Counted from the stretch's first letter, positions 35,983-47,637 are shown. The stretch is 64,000 bases of DNA from Flavobacteriales bacterium (GCA_024103275.1 JAGFIV010000132.1:1-64000); one strand, 5' to 3'. Made by a program: numbers and translations. The notes: a model not told the origin generated them from the letters alone.

Positions 35983-38900
35983 ATGAAGCCCCTGACCCAT
36001 ACCCGATTTTCATTCCCGCGACTGCTGGCCATAGCGGCCGTGACCAGTGGCCTGGTCACCGGCCTCTCCGCACAGCTTCCGCCCGAGCTCCAGTTGCCCG
36101 AGGTGGTGGCCATCAACCGGATGCCCATGCGCAACAGCGCCTTCGCCTTCGAGAACCTGGCCACGGCACGCACGCGGGACCGGGAGCACTCGGCCAACTT
36201 CCTCTCCCTGAACGGCGCGTGGAAATTCAACTGGGTGCAGGATCCCGCGCAACGACCGGTCGACTTCTACAAGCCCGACTACGACGACAGCGCCTGGGAC
36301 GACTTCCGGATCCCTGCCAGCTGGGAGGTGAACGGCTACGGCCTGCCCATCTACGTGAACCAGCCGTACGACTTTGCCGGGCACAGCCTGCGCTACGGCA
36401 AGATGAATCCGCCGTACGACATCCCCGCGCACAACAACCCCGTGGGCTCATACCGCCGCACCGTGACCTTGCCCGCCGCCTTCAAGGGCAAGCAGGTCTT
36501 CCTGCACGTGGACGGCGCCAAGAGCTGCCTCTTCGTGTGGGTGAACGGCCGGCCGGTGGGCTACAGCGAGGACAGCAAGTTGGCCGCAGAGTTCGACATC
36601 ACGCCCTACCTGCATGAAGGGGAGAACCTCTTCGCCTTCCAGGTGTACCGCTGGAGCGATGCGAGCTACCTGGAATGCCAGGACATGTGGCGTTTCTCCG
36701 GCATCCAGCGCGATGTATTCCTCTACTGCACCAATTCGCTGAACATCCGCGACAGCAAGGTGACCGCCACCCTGGCCAGTGACCTCAGCACCGGCGTGCT
36801 GGACATCGATGCCGAAGTGGACAACTACAAATGGGAGCATGGTTACCTCAGCCGGCCGGACAGCTTCACGGTGCATGCGCAACTCGAGGATGCCCGTGGT
36901 GCCGTGGTGTACCGCGACAGCACAGCGGGTTTCCGCACGGTGGCCGGCCGCTTCCACACCAACGTGCGCTTCCATGCGGAACTGCCGCACGTACAAGCCT
37001 GGAGCGCGGAGACGCCCCATCTGTACACGCTCTTCCTCACGTTGAAGGACCGCGATGGCCAGGTACTGGAGGTGGTGCCGCAGCGCATCGGCTTCAAGCG
37101 CGTGGAGATCAAAGGCAGCGACCTGCTGGTGAACGGGAAGCGCGTATGGATCCTAGGCGTGAACCGCCACGAGCACCACCCGCGCACGGGCCACACCCTC
37201 ACGCATGCGGACATGCGCAAGGACCTGGAGATGATGAAGCAGCTCAACATCAACGCGGTCCGCAACTCGCACTACCCGCCTGACCCGTACTGGATGGAGC
37301 TTTGTGATGAATACGGCCTCTACGTGGTGGACGAGGCCAACATCGAGAGCCACGGCCTGGGCTACGACCTCAGCGTCACCATCTCCAACAAGCCGCGCTG
37401 GGAAGAGGCTCACCTGCAGCGGATCCATCGCATGTACGAGCGCGACAAGAACCACGCCTCGGTGATCGCCTGGTCGCTGGGCAATGAGGCGGGCGACGGG
37501 TACATCTTCCGCGAGGGCTACGCTTGGCTGAAGCAACGCACCGCGCTGCCCGTGCAGTACGAACGCGACCTGGACTATGACGATCCGGTGAAGACGCCGT
37601 ACTCCGAGATCTTCTGTCCGCAGTACATCAGCCCGGGCGACATGGAAGACTACGCCCGCAGCGATGCGCGCCTGCCCTTCATCCAGAGCGAGTACGCGCA
37701 CATCATGGGCAACAGCCTCGGCAACTTCAGCGACTATTGGCGGATCACCAAGGAGAACCCCAAGCTGCAGGGCGGCTTCATCTGGGAGTGGATCGATCAG
37801 GCCATCGACACCGTGAAGAACGGCCAACGCATCATGGCCTACGGCGGCGATTTCCCGCTGGAAGGCCCGGTGGACGAGAACCTCAGCGACAACAACTTCT
37901 GCATCAAGGGCGTGGTGGACGCCTACCGACGGCCCACGCCCATGGCCCGCGAGGTGAAGCAGGTGTACCAGCCGATCGACGCAGTGTGGCTGGGCGATCG
38001 GCGTGTGCGCATCCAAAACGGCCGCTTCTTCCGTGCACTGGACAACCTGGCCGTACGCTGGGTATTGCAGGCGAACGGCAAGGCCGTGGAAAGCGGGATC
38101 CTGGACCTGCCCGCCGTGCTGCCGCAGCAAAGCACGGAGCTCACCGTGCCTTATCGACACAAACTGGAAACCGGCAAGGACTATCAATTGAACCTGGCGT
38201 TCACGCTAAAAAGCGCGGAACCCTTCCTGCCCGCCGGACATGAACTCGCCTCGGCGCAATTCGAGCTGCGATCAGCGCCTGCTGCGGCCTTCACACCGCG
38301 AGCGGGTCCGCTGGAGGTAACACGTGACTCCGTACAGTGCACCGTACGCGGCAAGCACTTCAGCATACGCTTCGACCTGCGCACGGGCCTGCTGGACCGC
38401 TACGTGTGGAAGGGCAAGGAGCTGATCCACCAAGGCCCGGAGCCGGCGTTCTGGCGCGCGCCCACGGACAATGACATCGGGGCCGGCCTCAACAAGAGCC
38501 AGCGCGCATGGCGCAATGCATACGCTGAAGGTGAAGGCTTGACCACCGAAGTGGACTGTCCGCCCGGCGCGCCGTGCCACATCCGTTTCAGCAAGGCGCT
38601 TTTGGATGGTGATGCCCGTCACGTGCAGGTCTTCACGATTCATGGCGACGGCAGTGTGCTCGTGGAGAACCGCTTCACCGCTGTGAAGGGCGATCACCCG
38701 CTGCTGATGCGCGCCGGCAACGACCTGGTGCTGAGCAAGGACCTCCGCCAGCTCGAATGGTACGGCCGCGGGCCTGTGGAGGACTACGCGGACCGGCACG
38801 CCTACGCCTTCACCGGTATTTACCGGCAAACCGTGGATGAGCAGTATTACCCCTATGCGCGTCCGCAGGAAAGCGGCAACCACGGCGGCATGCGCTGGCT

Positions 38901-39180
38901 GCGTTTCAGCGACGGCAAGGGCACCACGCTCAGCATCCTCCGCGCCGACAGCCTGCTCAACTTCTCCGCCCTGCCCTACAGCCTGGACGACCTGGACCCC
39001 GGCCCCGAGAAGAAACAATACCACAGCGGCGAGCTGGTTCCGCGCAACGAGACCTACGTCCACCTGGACCTGCGCCAGACCGGCCTGGGCGGCATCGACA
39101 GCTGGGGCTCCTGGCCGTTGGAGAAATACCGCGTGCCCTTCAGGGACTATGCGTACAGCTATTGGATCAGGGTGCAGTGA
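35983..39180 (+). CDS. GH2 beta-galactosidase (LacZ type), exported
   Basis: A 1065-residue glycoside hydrolase family 2 enzyme. A signal peptide (AIAAVTSGLVTGLSAQ) precedes the sugar-binding domain (SLNGAWKFNWVQDP), two immunoglobulin-like domains, the TIM barrel and the C-terminal beta-galactosidase small-chain domain. Acid/base E502 is in GNEAGDG and nucleophile E570 in QSEYAHIMGNS, matching E461 and E537 of E. coli LacZ. The export signal suggests a periplasmic enzyme removing terminal beta-galactose from oligosaccharides. No SusC/SusD pair is adjacent, so it is not in a classical PUL. Confidence 0.94.
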   Translation: MKPLTHTRFSFPRLLAIAAVTSGLVTGLSAQLPPELQLPEVVAINRMPMRNSAFAFENLATARTRDREHSANFLSLNGAWKFNWVQDPAQRPVDFYKPDYDDSAWDDFRIPASWEVNGYGLPIYVNQPYDFAGHSLRYGKMNPPYDIPAHNNPVGSYRRTVTLPAAFKGKQVFLHVDGAKSCLFVWVNGRPVGYSEDSKLAAEFDITPYLHEGENLFAFQVYRWSDASYLECQDMWRFSGIQRDVFLYCTNSLNIRDSKVTATLASDLSTGVLDIDAEVDNYKWEHGYLSRPDSFTVHAQLEDARGAVVYRDSTAGFRTVAGRFHTNVRFHAELPHVQAWSAETPHLYTLFLTLKDRDGQVLEVVPQRIGFKRVEIKGSDLLVNGKRVWILGVNRHEHHPRTGHTLTHADMRKDLEMMKQLNINAVRNSHYPPDPYWMELCDEYGLYVVDEANIESHGLGYDLSVTISNKPRWEEAHLQRIHRMYERDKNHASVIAWSLGNEAGDGYIFREGYAWLKQRTALPVQYERDLDYDDPVKTPYSEIFCPQYISPGDMEDYARSDARLPFIQSEYAHIMGNSLGNFSDYWRITKENPKLQGGFIWEWIDQAIDTVKNGQRIMAYGGDFPLEGPVDENLSDNNFCIKGVVDAYRRPTPMAREVKQVYQPIDAVWLGDRRVRIQNGRFFRALDNLAVRWVLQANGKAVESGILDLPAVLPQQSTELTVPYRHKLETGKDYQLNLAFTLKSAEPFLPAGHELASAQFELRSAPAAAFTPRAGPLEVTRDSVQCTVRGKHFSIRFDLRTGLLDRYVWKGKELIHQGPEPAFWRAPTDNDIGAGLNKSQRAWRNAYAEGEGLTTEVDCPPGAPCHIRFSKALLDGDARHVQVFTIHGDGSVLVENRFTAVKGDHPLLMRAGNDLVLSKDLRQLEWYGRGPVEDYADRHAYAFTGIYRQTVDEQYYPYARPQESGNHGGMRWLRFSDGKGTTLSILRADSLLNFSALPYSLDDLDPGPEKKQYHSGELVPRNETYVHLDLRQTGLGGIDSWGSWPLEKYRVPFRDYAYSYWIRVQ

Positions 39181-39269
39181 CAAGCTCCAGCTTGAGGCGC
39201 GAGGCGTTTCGAGAACCGCATCAAAAGCTCGACAGGTCCCCGTTCGCATTTATGATCCAGCCATCCGGA

Positions 39270-40268
39270 TCAAGGCTGCGGCGTAGGCATTCCCGACCCC
39301 CGCACGCTGATCACATCATGCACCAGGAAGGCCAGCGCCTTGCCCACGATGCGCCCTTGTGACGGGGTGTTGGGTGCGGCCTCCGGGAGATGCACGTAAT
39401 GCACATGCCGTGGGCTGGCCATGACCTTCCGCAAGTAGGTGCGGGCATCCTCCAGCACCATGCCGCTGGGGCTGAAGGCGGAGCTGGGCATGTGGCGGAT
39501 CACGTCCATGTCCAGTTCCACGCATAGCGGTGTAGCCTCCTTGGCGAGGAAGGAATCAATGTCGTGCTGGAACAGGCCGGGCTGCATCATGTACTCGGCG
39601 AAAAAGGTGTGGTGTACACCATGGTCATCCATGAATCGCAGAATGGCCTCGCTGTTGCGGGCCCGGTGCAGGCCGAACACGGCATAGCGGCGAAGGTGTC
39701 CCTCGGTGATCGCATAACTGAAGGAATTGCCGCTATGCCTTCCCTCCAACGGGCGGCAATCGGCGTGCGGGTCCAGGTTGATCACGTCCACCGGGGCACC
39801 CTGTACCGCGGCAGCGGCCTTGATCAGCGGGTAGGCGTTGTTGTGCCCGCCACCGATCACGATGGGCACCTTGCCCGCCTCCAGCACGGGTAACACCGTC
39901 CGCAGCACGAATTCATCCAGCTCCTCCACCTGTTTCCGCAGCACCGCCTGGTCCAGATGCTCCACCGACAGGATGGGGTCGATGGTGCCGAGCACATGCA
40001 GGCTGCCCGGCCGGATGAATCGATTGGCCTGCAGGTTGAGGAAGTTGGGCAGGAAGGCATCGAAGGCATGGCGGGCACCGGCATAGCCGTTGTTGGCACG
40101 CGGGCCGATGTCCTCACGGATGCCAAGCAGCACGTAGCGGCAATCGGGATCGCGCCAATCGGCGGCCAGGACCTCCCCCAGCTTGGTCTCGTCTTTGCGC
40201 TTGGCCACCAGGCTGTCCAGCGCGGCCGGCGGAATGGTCCGGAAAGTGAAGTGCAACGTGTCGGGCAT
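39270..40268 (-). CDS. Ureohydrolase (arginase/formimidoylglutamase family)
   Basis: A 332-residue binuclear manganese hydrolase. Metal-binding motifs are GGGHNNAYP, INLDPHADCRPLEGRHSGN and ELDMDVIRHMPSSAFSPSG. Overall sequence resembles the formimidoylglutamase-like ureohydrolases of Bacteroidota more than arginase or agmatinase, but no hut genes are adjacent, so the substrate is uncertain. It is cytoplasmic, with no signal peptide. Confidence 0.85.
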   Translation of the reverse strand: MPDTLHFTFRTIPPAALDSLVAKRKDETKLGEVLAADWRDPDCRYVLLGIREDIGPRANNGYAGARHAFDAFLPNFLNLQANRFIRPGSLHVLGTIDPILSVEHLDQAVLRKQVEELDEFVLRTVLPVLEAGKVPIVIGGGHNNAYPLIKAAAAVQGAPVDVINLDPHADCRPLEGRHSGNSFSYAITEGHLRRYAVFGLHRARNSEAILRFMDDHGVHHTFFAEYMMQPGLFQHDIDSFLAKEATPLCVELDMDVIRHMPSSAFSPSGMVLEDARTYLRKVMASPRHVHYVHLPEAAPNTPSQGRIVGKALAFLVHDVISVRGSGMPTPQP

Positions 40269-40354
40269 GGCCGCAAAGTTCGTGCGCCGTTAGCGGCCAG
40301 CCATCCCGCCCGCCCCGGTAAGGGTTGATGCCGCGGGGCTGCCCGTCCATCGGG

Positions 40355-41302
40355 TCATTCGGCCATCCACCCGTGCATCCGCAGCCGGAAGCGCACGAGT
40401 TCCCGCTTGTGCATCGGTATGTCCCAATCGCCGTCGTAACCGATGTACGTGGGCACCAGCTCCCCTTCCACCACCTGGTTGTCCACCTGGATGGCGATGT
40501 CGAAATCCAGCACCAGTGAGGCGTGGGCAATGCGGTACTCGCGGGCGATCACCACCATGGTCCCCTGGTCGAACCAGGTGCGCATGGACTTGATCACGGT
40601 GGCATTCTCCTTCACCCGGGCCGTGCCCAGGCTGTCCTTGGCCGTGGCGGTGAACTCCCAGCACGTGTGCCCGTTCCGGAAGCTGGTCCCGATGCCGAAG
40701 TCATAGTACCTGGCCATCGCGGGGTCGAACAGGGCGAGCTTGTCGCCGATGAAGGGCACGCTGGCGATCTCCTGGCCGGGGTTGAACATGAAGCGTTTCA
40801 GCTCCTCCTTGTATGTGGCGATGCGGCCGCTTCCCCGCCCGCCTTGCGCGTAGGTGGCCACCGTGTTGTCCGCATGCCATCCGCCCTTGGGCCAGAACAG
40901 GTCGTCGTACAGCTCGGCCGTCAGGTAGCGCATCCGGCCCTTTCGGTCAAGGAGCCTGCCGGTGATCACCTCGCTGTCCACGGCCAGCATGGCCGCCGCG
41001 CCTTCCCGCAGCAACCGGCCCTTGCGGTACAGCGTAGCCCTTTCCTTCTCGCCCTTGTTCCTGACCGTCAACGTGCCTTCCACGGCGTGTGGCCAGAACC
41101 GCATGTTCAGGAAGGCATGCAGGAAGGTGGTGTCCTCCTTCACCTGCCGCATGAATCCTTCCAGGTCCAGCCCTTTGGCCCGGCCGTGGATCACCACGGG
41201 CCCCAGCTGGTACACGTTCTCCACGGAATCCGGTTCCGTTTGGGCCACCGTCGGCACCGTGGCCAGCATCGCCGGCAGGACGGCCCATGCCCACCGTCCC
41301 AT
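40355..41302 (-). CDS. Exported protein of unknown function
   Basis: A 315-residue protein with signal peptide (MGRWAWAVLPAMLATVPTVAQ). The mature protein is rich in beta strands with segments YQLGPVVIHGRAKGLDLEGFM, YRKGRLLREGAAAMLAVDSEV and WEFTATAKDSLGTARVKENATV; a carboxypeptidase-regulatory-like start (VVIHGR) is possible. It is the second gene of a two-gene unit whose stop and start codons share one base (TGATG). The pair occurs as a module of envelope proteins; its function is not known. Confidence 0.65.
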   Translation of the reverse strand: MGRWAWAVLPAMLATVPTVAQTEPDSVENVYQLGPVVIHGRAKGLDLEGFMRQVKEDTTFLHAFLNMRFWPHAVEGTLTVRNKGEKERATLYRKGRLLREGAAAMLAVDSEVITGRLLDRKGRMRYLTAELYDDLFWPKGGWHADNTVATYAQGGRGSGRIATYKEELKRFMFNPGQEIASVPFIGDKLALFDPAMARYYDFGIGTSFRNGHTCWEFTATAKDSLGTARVKENATVIKSMRTWFDQGTMVVIAREYRIAHASLVLDFDIAIQVDNQVVEGELVPTYIGYDGDWDIPMHKRELVRFRLRMHGWMAE

Positions 41303-42018
41303 CAGTGCTGGCGGGTCGGCCCCAGGCTGGTGTACAACTGGTATTTCTTCTTCACGTACATGAGGAAGTCATACTGCGAAAGGCCCTTGATCACCTCGTC
41401 CGGCACGTTGCAGAAGTCGATGAAGTCGTCAAAGCTCTCGTCGCTCAGGTTGATGATGCCGTAGTCCACGTACTGCTCCAGCAGTTCCCGCAGCAGCTCA
41501 CGCTTCCGGTCCTGGTTCTCCAGGTAGGCCACCTCCCGTTTGCTGCGCTCGCGCTTGCTGAATTCCTGGTACAGGAACGTGATCGGGCTCTCCAGCGCAT
41601 TGATCCCCGTTTCCCGGTAGTCCTTCTCGCTGTACCCCAACTTCTCGATGTCCGCCTGGATCTCCTTCAGCGTGCGCTTGGGCAGGATGGCCACCGGCTG
41701 CAGGTCCACGGTCCATGGCCGAAGCGTGATCCGCAGTTTCTGCAACTCGTCGTCCGGGAACTCCCCCAACGGCAACGTGCGGGTGACATAGCCGCCCGCA
41801 CCGATCAGCAGCGTGTCGCCCCGCTGGGCCCGTACGGTGAAACTGCCATCGCTGGCGGCAAAGGTGCCGGTACGGGTGCGCCGGTTCACGATCATCAGAT
41901 CGTAAAAGGTGCGTTCCCCATCGCCACCGCGGACGGTCCCTTTCACGGTCACTTCTTCCTGGGCGAACAAGGCGGAACAGGCCGACAACAGGGCCAACAA
42001 CAGCAGGGGGGGGCGCAT
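41302..42018 (-). CDS. Exported carboxypeptidase-regulatory-like domain protein
   Basis: A 238-residue protein. Signal MRPPLLLLALLSACSALFAQ, then a carboxypeptidase-regulatory-like beta-sandwich in residues 22-110 (EVTVKGTVRGGDGERTFYDL, TRTGTFAASDGSFTVRAQRGD), then a charged helical segment with many Arg/Lys/Glu (FLYQEFSKRERSKREVAYLE). It likely acts with the following gene, with which it shares one base. A TACTTTCG box ends six bases before the ATG at 42018. Confidence 0.72.
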   Translation of the reverse strand: MRPPLLLLALLSACSALFAQEEVTVKGTVRGGDGERTFYDLMIVNRRTRTGTFAASDGSFTVRAQRGDTLLIGAGGYVTRTLPLGEFPDDELQKLRITLRPWTVDLQPVAILPKRTLKEIQADIEKLGYSEKDYRETGINALESPITFLYQEFSKRERSKREVAYLENQDRKRELLRELLEQYVDYGIINLSDESFDDFIDFCNVPDEVIKGLSQYDFLMYVKKKYQLYTSLGPTRQH

Positions 42019-42024
42019 GGTCGG

Positions 42025-42032
42025 CGAAAGTA
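42025..42032 (-). promoter_or_regulatory. -7-like box (TACTTTCG)
   Basis: Ends six bases before the ATG at 42018 on the minus strand; suggests a leaderless transcript. Confidence 0.55.
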
Positions 42033-42094
42033 GCAAGGGACGTGCCGGGACGTGCCTTCCTGACCTCCATCATTCTTCCTCCCTCCCTCCGCCC

Positions 42095-42102
42095 TACTTT
42101 TG
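42095..42102 (+). promoter_or_regulatory. -7 box (TACTTTTG) of tpl-tnaA
   Basis: An exact TAnnTTTG element 41 bases before the tpl ATG. The start of transcription should fall at or just before the palindrome at 42109-42124. Confidence 0.6.
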
Positions 42103-42108
42103 CGCACC

Positions 42109-42124
42109 TATGACATAAATCATA
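42109..42124 (+). promoter_or_regulatory. Perfect TATGA-N6-TCATA palindrome (Crp/Fnr-type site)
   Basis: A 16-base perfect dyad with TGA-N6-TCA core lies between the -7 box and the tpl start, where a bound protein would act as a repressor. A Crp/Fnr-family gene is encoded just past tnaA. Binding by that protein is an inference. Confidence 0.55.
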
Positions 42125-42125
42125 A

Positions 42126-44902
<2,777 letters not shown>

Positions 44903-44913
44903 GGAAATTGCCA

Positions 44914-44953
44914 AGTCGCCGAGTCGCCAAATTGGCAAATTGGCAAATTTCGT
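44914..44953. repeat. Octamer tandem repeat between convergent genes
   Basis: Five 8-base units (AGTCGCCG, AGTCGCCA, AATTGGCA, AATTGGCA, AATTTCGT) lie in the 68-base gap between tnaA and the Crp/Fnr gene. The inverted GCCAAATTGGC could form a small hairpin acting on both converging transcripts. Confidence 0.55.
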
Positions 44954-44970
44954 CGCGCCTTGGCAGTGGC

Positions 44971-45666
44971 TCACGCCTTCACCAGCTTCTCCAGGGCCTT
45001 GGCCTTGCGCAGGCGCACTTCCTTGCCCACCAGCTCGATCAGGCCTTGTTGGTTCAATGCGGCCAGCGTGCGCACCACGGACTCGTAGGTGGTGCCGCTC
45101 ATGTTGGCGATGTCCTTGCGGGCCAAGGTGTGGGCCAGCTTGCGGGGATCCTCCTTGTCCATGCCGAACGTGTCGCGGCACACCAGCAGCACCTTCACCA
45201 CGCGCTGGGCCACGTCCATGTTCATCATGTCGCGCAGGTGTTGGTCCAGCAGGCGCATCTCCCCGGTGAAGTACAGCAGGAAGTGGTAACAGAACAGGCT
45301 GTTGGCCTTTAGCGTACTGAGGAAAAGCCGCATGGGGATCACGTTCACCACCGTGGGCGTAAGGGCGATGGCACTGGCCGAATAGATGGGCTCGTCGCCG
45401 ATCCCCCGGTGGCCCAACACTTCGCCGTTGCCTGCCAGGCGCGTGATGCGCTCCTTCCCCTTCCCCAGGTCGGCCACGATCTTCACGCAACCGCGATGCA
45501 CCATGTACATGCGGTCGGCCTTTTGCCCCGTTGTGAATATGGCCTGGCCCTTGCCTACCGTCACTTGCGTGTTCTTCTCGCGCAACAGCTCCTGCCATTC
45601 CGGGTAGCAATACAGGCGGATCAACTGGTCGAGGTTGATCAATGGGTCGGTTTCTTTTTCATCCAT
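44971..45666 (-). CDS. Crp/Fnr-family transcriptional regulator
   Basis: A 231-residue regulator. Residues 15-145 are a cyclic-nucleotide-binding-type beta roll (QAIFTTGQKADRMYMVHRGCVKIVADLG); the N-terminal Cys cluster of FNR is absent, so it is not a Fe-S O2 sensor of the FNR kind. The C-terminal winged helix (RKDIANMSGTTYESVVRTLAALNQQGLIEL) carries E and R in the recognition helix spaced as in FNR, where they read TGA/TCA half-sites. Such sites occur before tpl (42109) and between mbnP and norS-like genes (47686). The signal is unknown. Its TACTTTAG box ends eight bases before the ATG. Confidence 0.88.
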   Translation of the reverse strand: MDEKETDPLINLDQLIRLYCYPEWQELLREKNTQVTVGKGQAIFTTGQKADRMYMVHRGCVKIVADLGKGKERITRLAGNGEVLGHRGIGDEPIYSASAIALTPTVVNVIPMRLFLSTLKANSLFCYHFLLYFTGEMRLLDQHLRDMMNMDVAQRVVKVLLVCRDTFGMDKEDPRKLAHTLARKDIANMSGTTYESVVRTLAALNQQGLIELVGKEVRLRKAKALEKLVKA

Positions 45667-45673
45667 GGGCTGG

Positions 45674-45681
45674 CTAAAGTA
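45674..45681 (-). promoter_or_regulatory. -7-like box (TACTTTAG) of the Crp/Fnr gene
   Basis: One mismatch to TAnnTTTG, eight bases upstream of the start on the minus strand. Confidence 0.5.
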
Positions 45682-45833
45682 TGATGCCGGTCAAGTGCCG
45701 GGTGCAGCGGCCGCGTTATCGCGCCCTGCAGCAGGGGTTCGTCGGCCCCGGTTGTCCTGCACGCCGCACCACGCCGGAGGGCCGGGAAACAGGCGGAGGA
45801 GCATGGCGCGTGCGGCACCGGGGGCACCCCTCC

Positions 45834-46889
45834 CTAAAACGGGCTCGCCAGCGCCGTGTCGGTCACGAACGCCTCATCGGTGAGGGTGTGCAGGAAAGCC
45901 ACCAGATCGGCCTTCTGTTGGGCGGTCATGCCCAGGGTGATGCCCGTGCCGGGCTTGGTCATGATGGGGTCCAGGCTGGGGGAATGCTTCGCGCCGGCGC
46001 TGTAGAAATCCACCACCTCCTCCAGGGTCTGGAAGCGTCCGTCGTGCATGTACGGTGCCGTGAGCGCGATGTTCCGCAAAGTAGGTGTCTTGAAGGCACC
46101 CAGGTCCATGGGGTTGCCGGTCACCGCATAGCGGCCCACGCCCTGGCCGGCAAATACGCTGTCCAGCCCGATGTTGTGGAACCCGTTGTCCGTCATCAGC
46201 GGCATGGAATGGCAGTGGAAGCAGTCGCCGGCCTCGGTGAAGAATAGCTGGAACCCCCGCCATTCCCCGGGGGAAAGCGCCTCCTCATTTTTCAGGAAGC
46301 GGTCGAACTTGCTGTTGGCGGAGGTCAACCGCCGGAACCATTGGGCCATGGCCTTCTCCACCAGGGGCAACGTGACCTCGCAGGTGCCGAAGGCCTTGCG
46401 GAACAGCTCCGGGTATTCCGGATGGTTGCGCAGCACGCCCACGTCCAGCCGGAAAAACTCCTCCACCTCGTACCGCATCACATCCTCCAGGGTGGGGCCG
46501 GCCGATCCGTCCCAGAGGAAATGGGTGGCCCAGGCCAGGTTGCAATGCGACATCACGTTGGTGTTCCCGATGGCCGGCACACCGGGGTCGGGCACGGTAA
46601 ACGCATGCTCCTGGAAGTGGCAACTGGAGCAGGACTTGCCGGCCAGCGGACCGCTGGAGGAAAGCAGAGGGTCGTAGTACAGGCGGCGCCCCAGCTCAAT
46701 GCCCTCCACCGTCATCGGGTTGTCCGCCGGGATCACGGGATCGGGAAAGAAAGCGTGGTAATCCAGTTGGAATGGCGTGGCAGGGAATGCGCAGGGGTCC
46801 GGCATTTCCGCGGCCGGGTCCTTGCGGCATCCGGCCCAAACGGCCATGGCCGCCACGGCAATACCAAGGAGCGCGGCGCGGGACCTCAT
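45834..46889 (-). CDS. Di-heme MauG/MbnH-like enzyme (cytochrome c peroxidase family), lipoprotein
   Basis: A 351-residue exported c-type cytochrome. The lipobox (AVWAGC, Cys 21) anchors it in the envelope. Two covalent heme motifs are C87-S-S-C90-H91 and C223-F-H-C226-H227, with the family segments LWDGSAGPTLED and TLRNIALTAPYMHDGRFQTLEEVVDFY. The family covers peroxidases and the protein-modifying enzymes MauG and MbnH. The start overlaps the stop of an MbnP-like gene by four bases, the arrangement of mbnP-mbnH pairs in which MbnH oxidises a tryptophan of MbnP to kynurenine to build a copper site. That specific role is inferred from the neighbour. Confidence 0.88.
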   Translation of the reverse strand: MRSRAALLGIAVAAMAVWAGCRKDPAAEMPDPCAFPATPFQLDYHAFFPDPVIPADNPMTVEGIELGRRLYYDPLLSSSGPLAGKSCSSCHFQEHAFTVPDPGVPAIGNTNVMSHCNLAWATHFLWDGSAGPTLEDVMRYEVEEFFRLDVGVLRNHPEYPELFRKAFGTCEVTLPLVEKAMAQWFRRLTSANSKFDRFLKNEEALSPGEWRGFQLFFTEAGDCFHCHSMPLMTDNGFHNIGLDSVFAGQGVGRYAVTGNPMDLGAFKTPTLRNIALTAPYMHDGRFQTLEEVVDFYSAGAKHSPSLDPIMTKPGTGITLGMTAQQKADLVAFLHTLTDEAFVTDTALASPF

Positions 46890-47637
46890 GGAAGGAATTG
46901 GAAGGTGAAGGCGTTGGAGCAGTTATCGCGAAGCAACGCCATCAGCGAGTCGCTGCCCATGCTCTGGTTGCCCGTGGAGAGGTCATAGGTGTGCGGGTCG
47001 CGGAACACTTCGTTCAGGTTGAACACCAGCGCCAATTTCCCTTGGTCGATGCCCACGGTGAACGGTTGCGAAAGCTCACAATGGACCAGGTTCTGATCCT
47101 TGCCCAGGTGCATGGCGAAACCCGTAGGCTGGCCCTGGAGCAGGAAATGGCCCTCGAACTTCATGAAGTGGTAGCCACCGCCCATGGGGATGGGCCACGC
47201 CATGTTCACATGCTCCATGGCGGGCGGCAGGGCGTTGGTCTGGTTCAGCGCCGGCGGCAGGCCCAGGTCCACGCTGATACCGTCGTATCCGCCCGCGGGC
47301 ACCACGCCCAGGTCGAAGGTGTTGGGCCAGGCACCGTTGATGTACCACGGACCCGCCACCAAATGGTCGGCCGTTCCGCCAGCACCTTTCAGGACCAGGT
47401 TGCACAAGTAGTACTCCAAGCGGGTGACGCTGTACCGGTGCCCGCCTCATTGATGTACCGGATGCTGTCGTACGCCAGGGGCTCACCATCCACCCGGTGC
47501 GCCAATTCAAGGGATGTGCGGGACGGGGAAGGGGACGGCGCGGGCGGCGGGCCGGCCTCCTCCTTGCTGCACGAGCCGAGGACGGCCGCGAGAAGGGCTG
47601 CCGCCGCCAAGGGCCGCATTCGCCACGATCGGAGCAT
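46886..47637 (-). pseudogene. MbnP-like copper-binding lipoprotein, frameshifted
   Basis: Two minus-strand frames together make one MbnP-family protein. The N-terminal frame gives a lipoprotein signal (ALLAAVLGSC) and LELAHRVDGEPLAYDSIRYI; after about base 47435 the other frame continues VTRLEYYLCNLVLKGAGG and the family's conserved WPIPMGGGYHFMKFEGHF with the tryptophan near the GYxxMKxEG motif. Adding one G near 47430-47440 restores a continuous protein (reading AGTGYSVTRLEYYLC). It may be a true inactivation or a sequencing or assembly error. MbnP proteins bind copper after MbnH modification. Overlap with the MauG/MbnH gene supports coupling. Starts at 47637 and 47619 are both possible. 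Confidence 0.75.

Noticed and set aside
35983-39180. Polysaccharide utilisation locus around the beta-galactosidase
   Set aside because: No SusC/SusD pair, hybrid sensor or other glycosidase is adjacent. The TonB receptor at 28.3 kb is paired with DUF4249, not SusD, and is 5 kb away.
44971-45666. Assignment of the regulator as FNR (oxygen-sensing)
   Set aside because: The N-terminal cysteines that hold the Fe-S cluster in FNR are absent, so only the broader Crp/Fnr family can be claimed.
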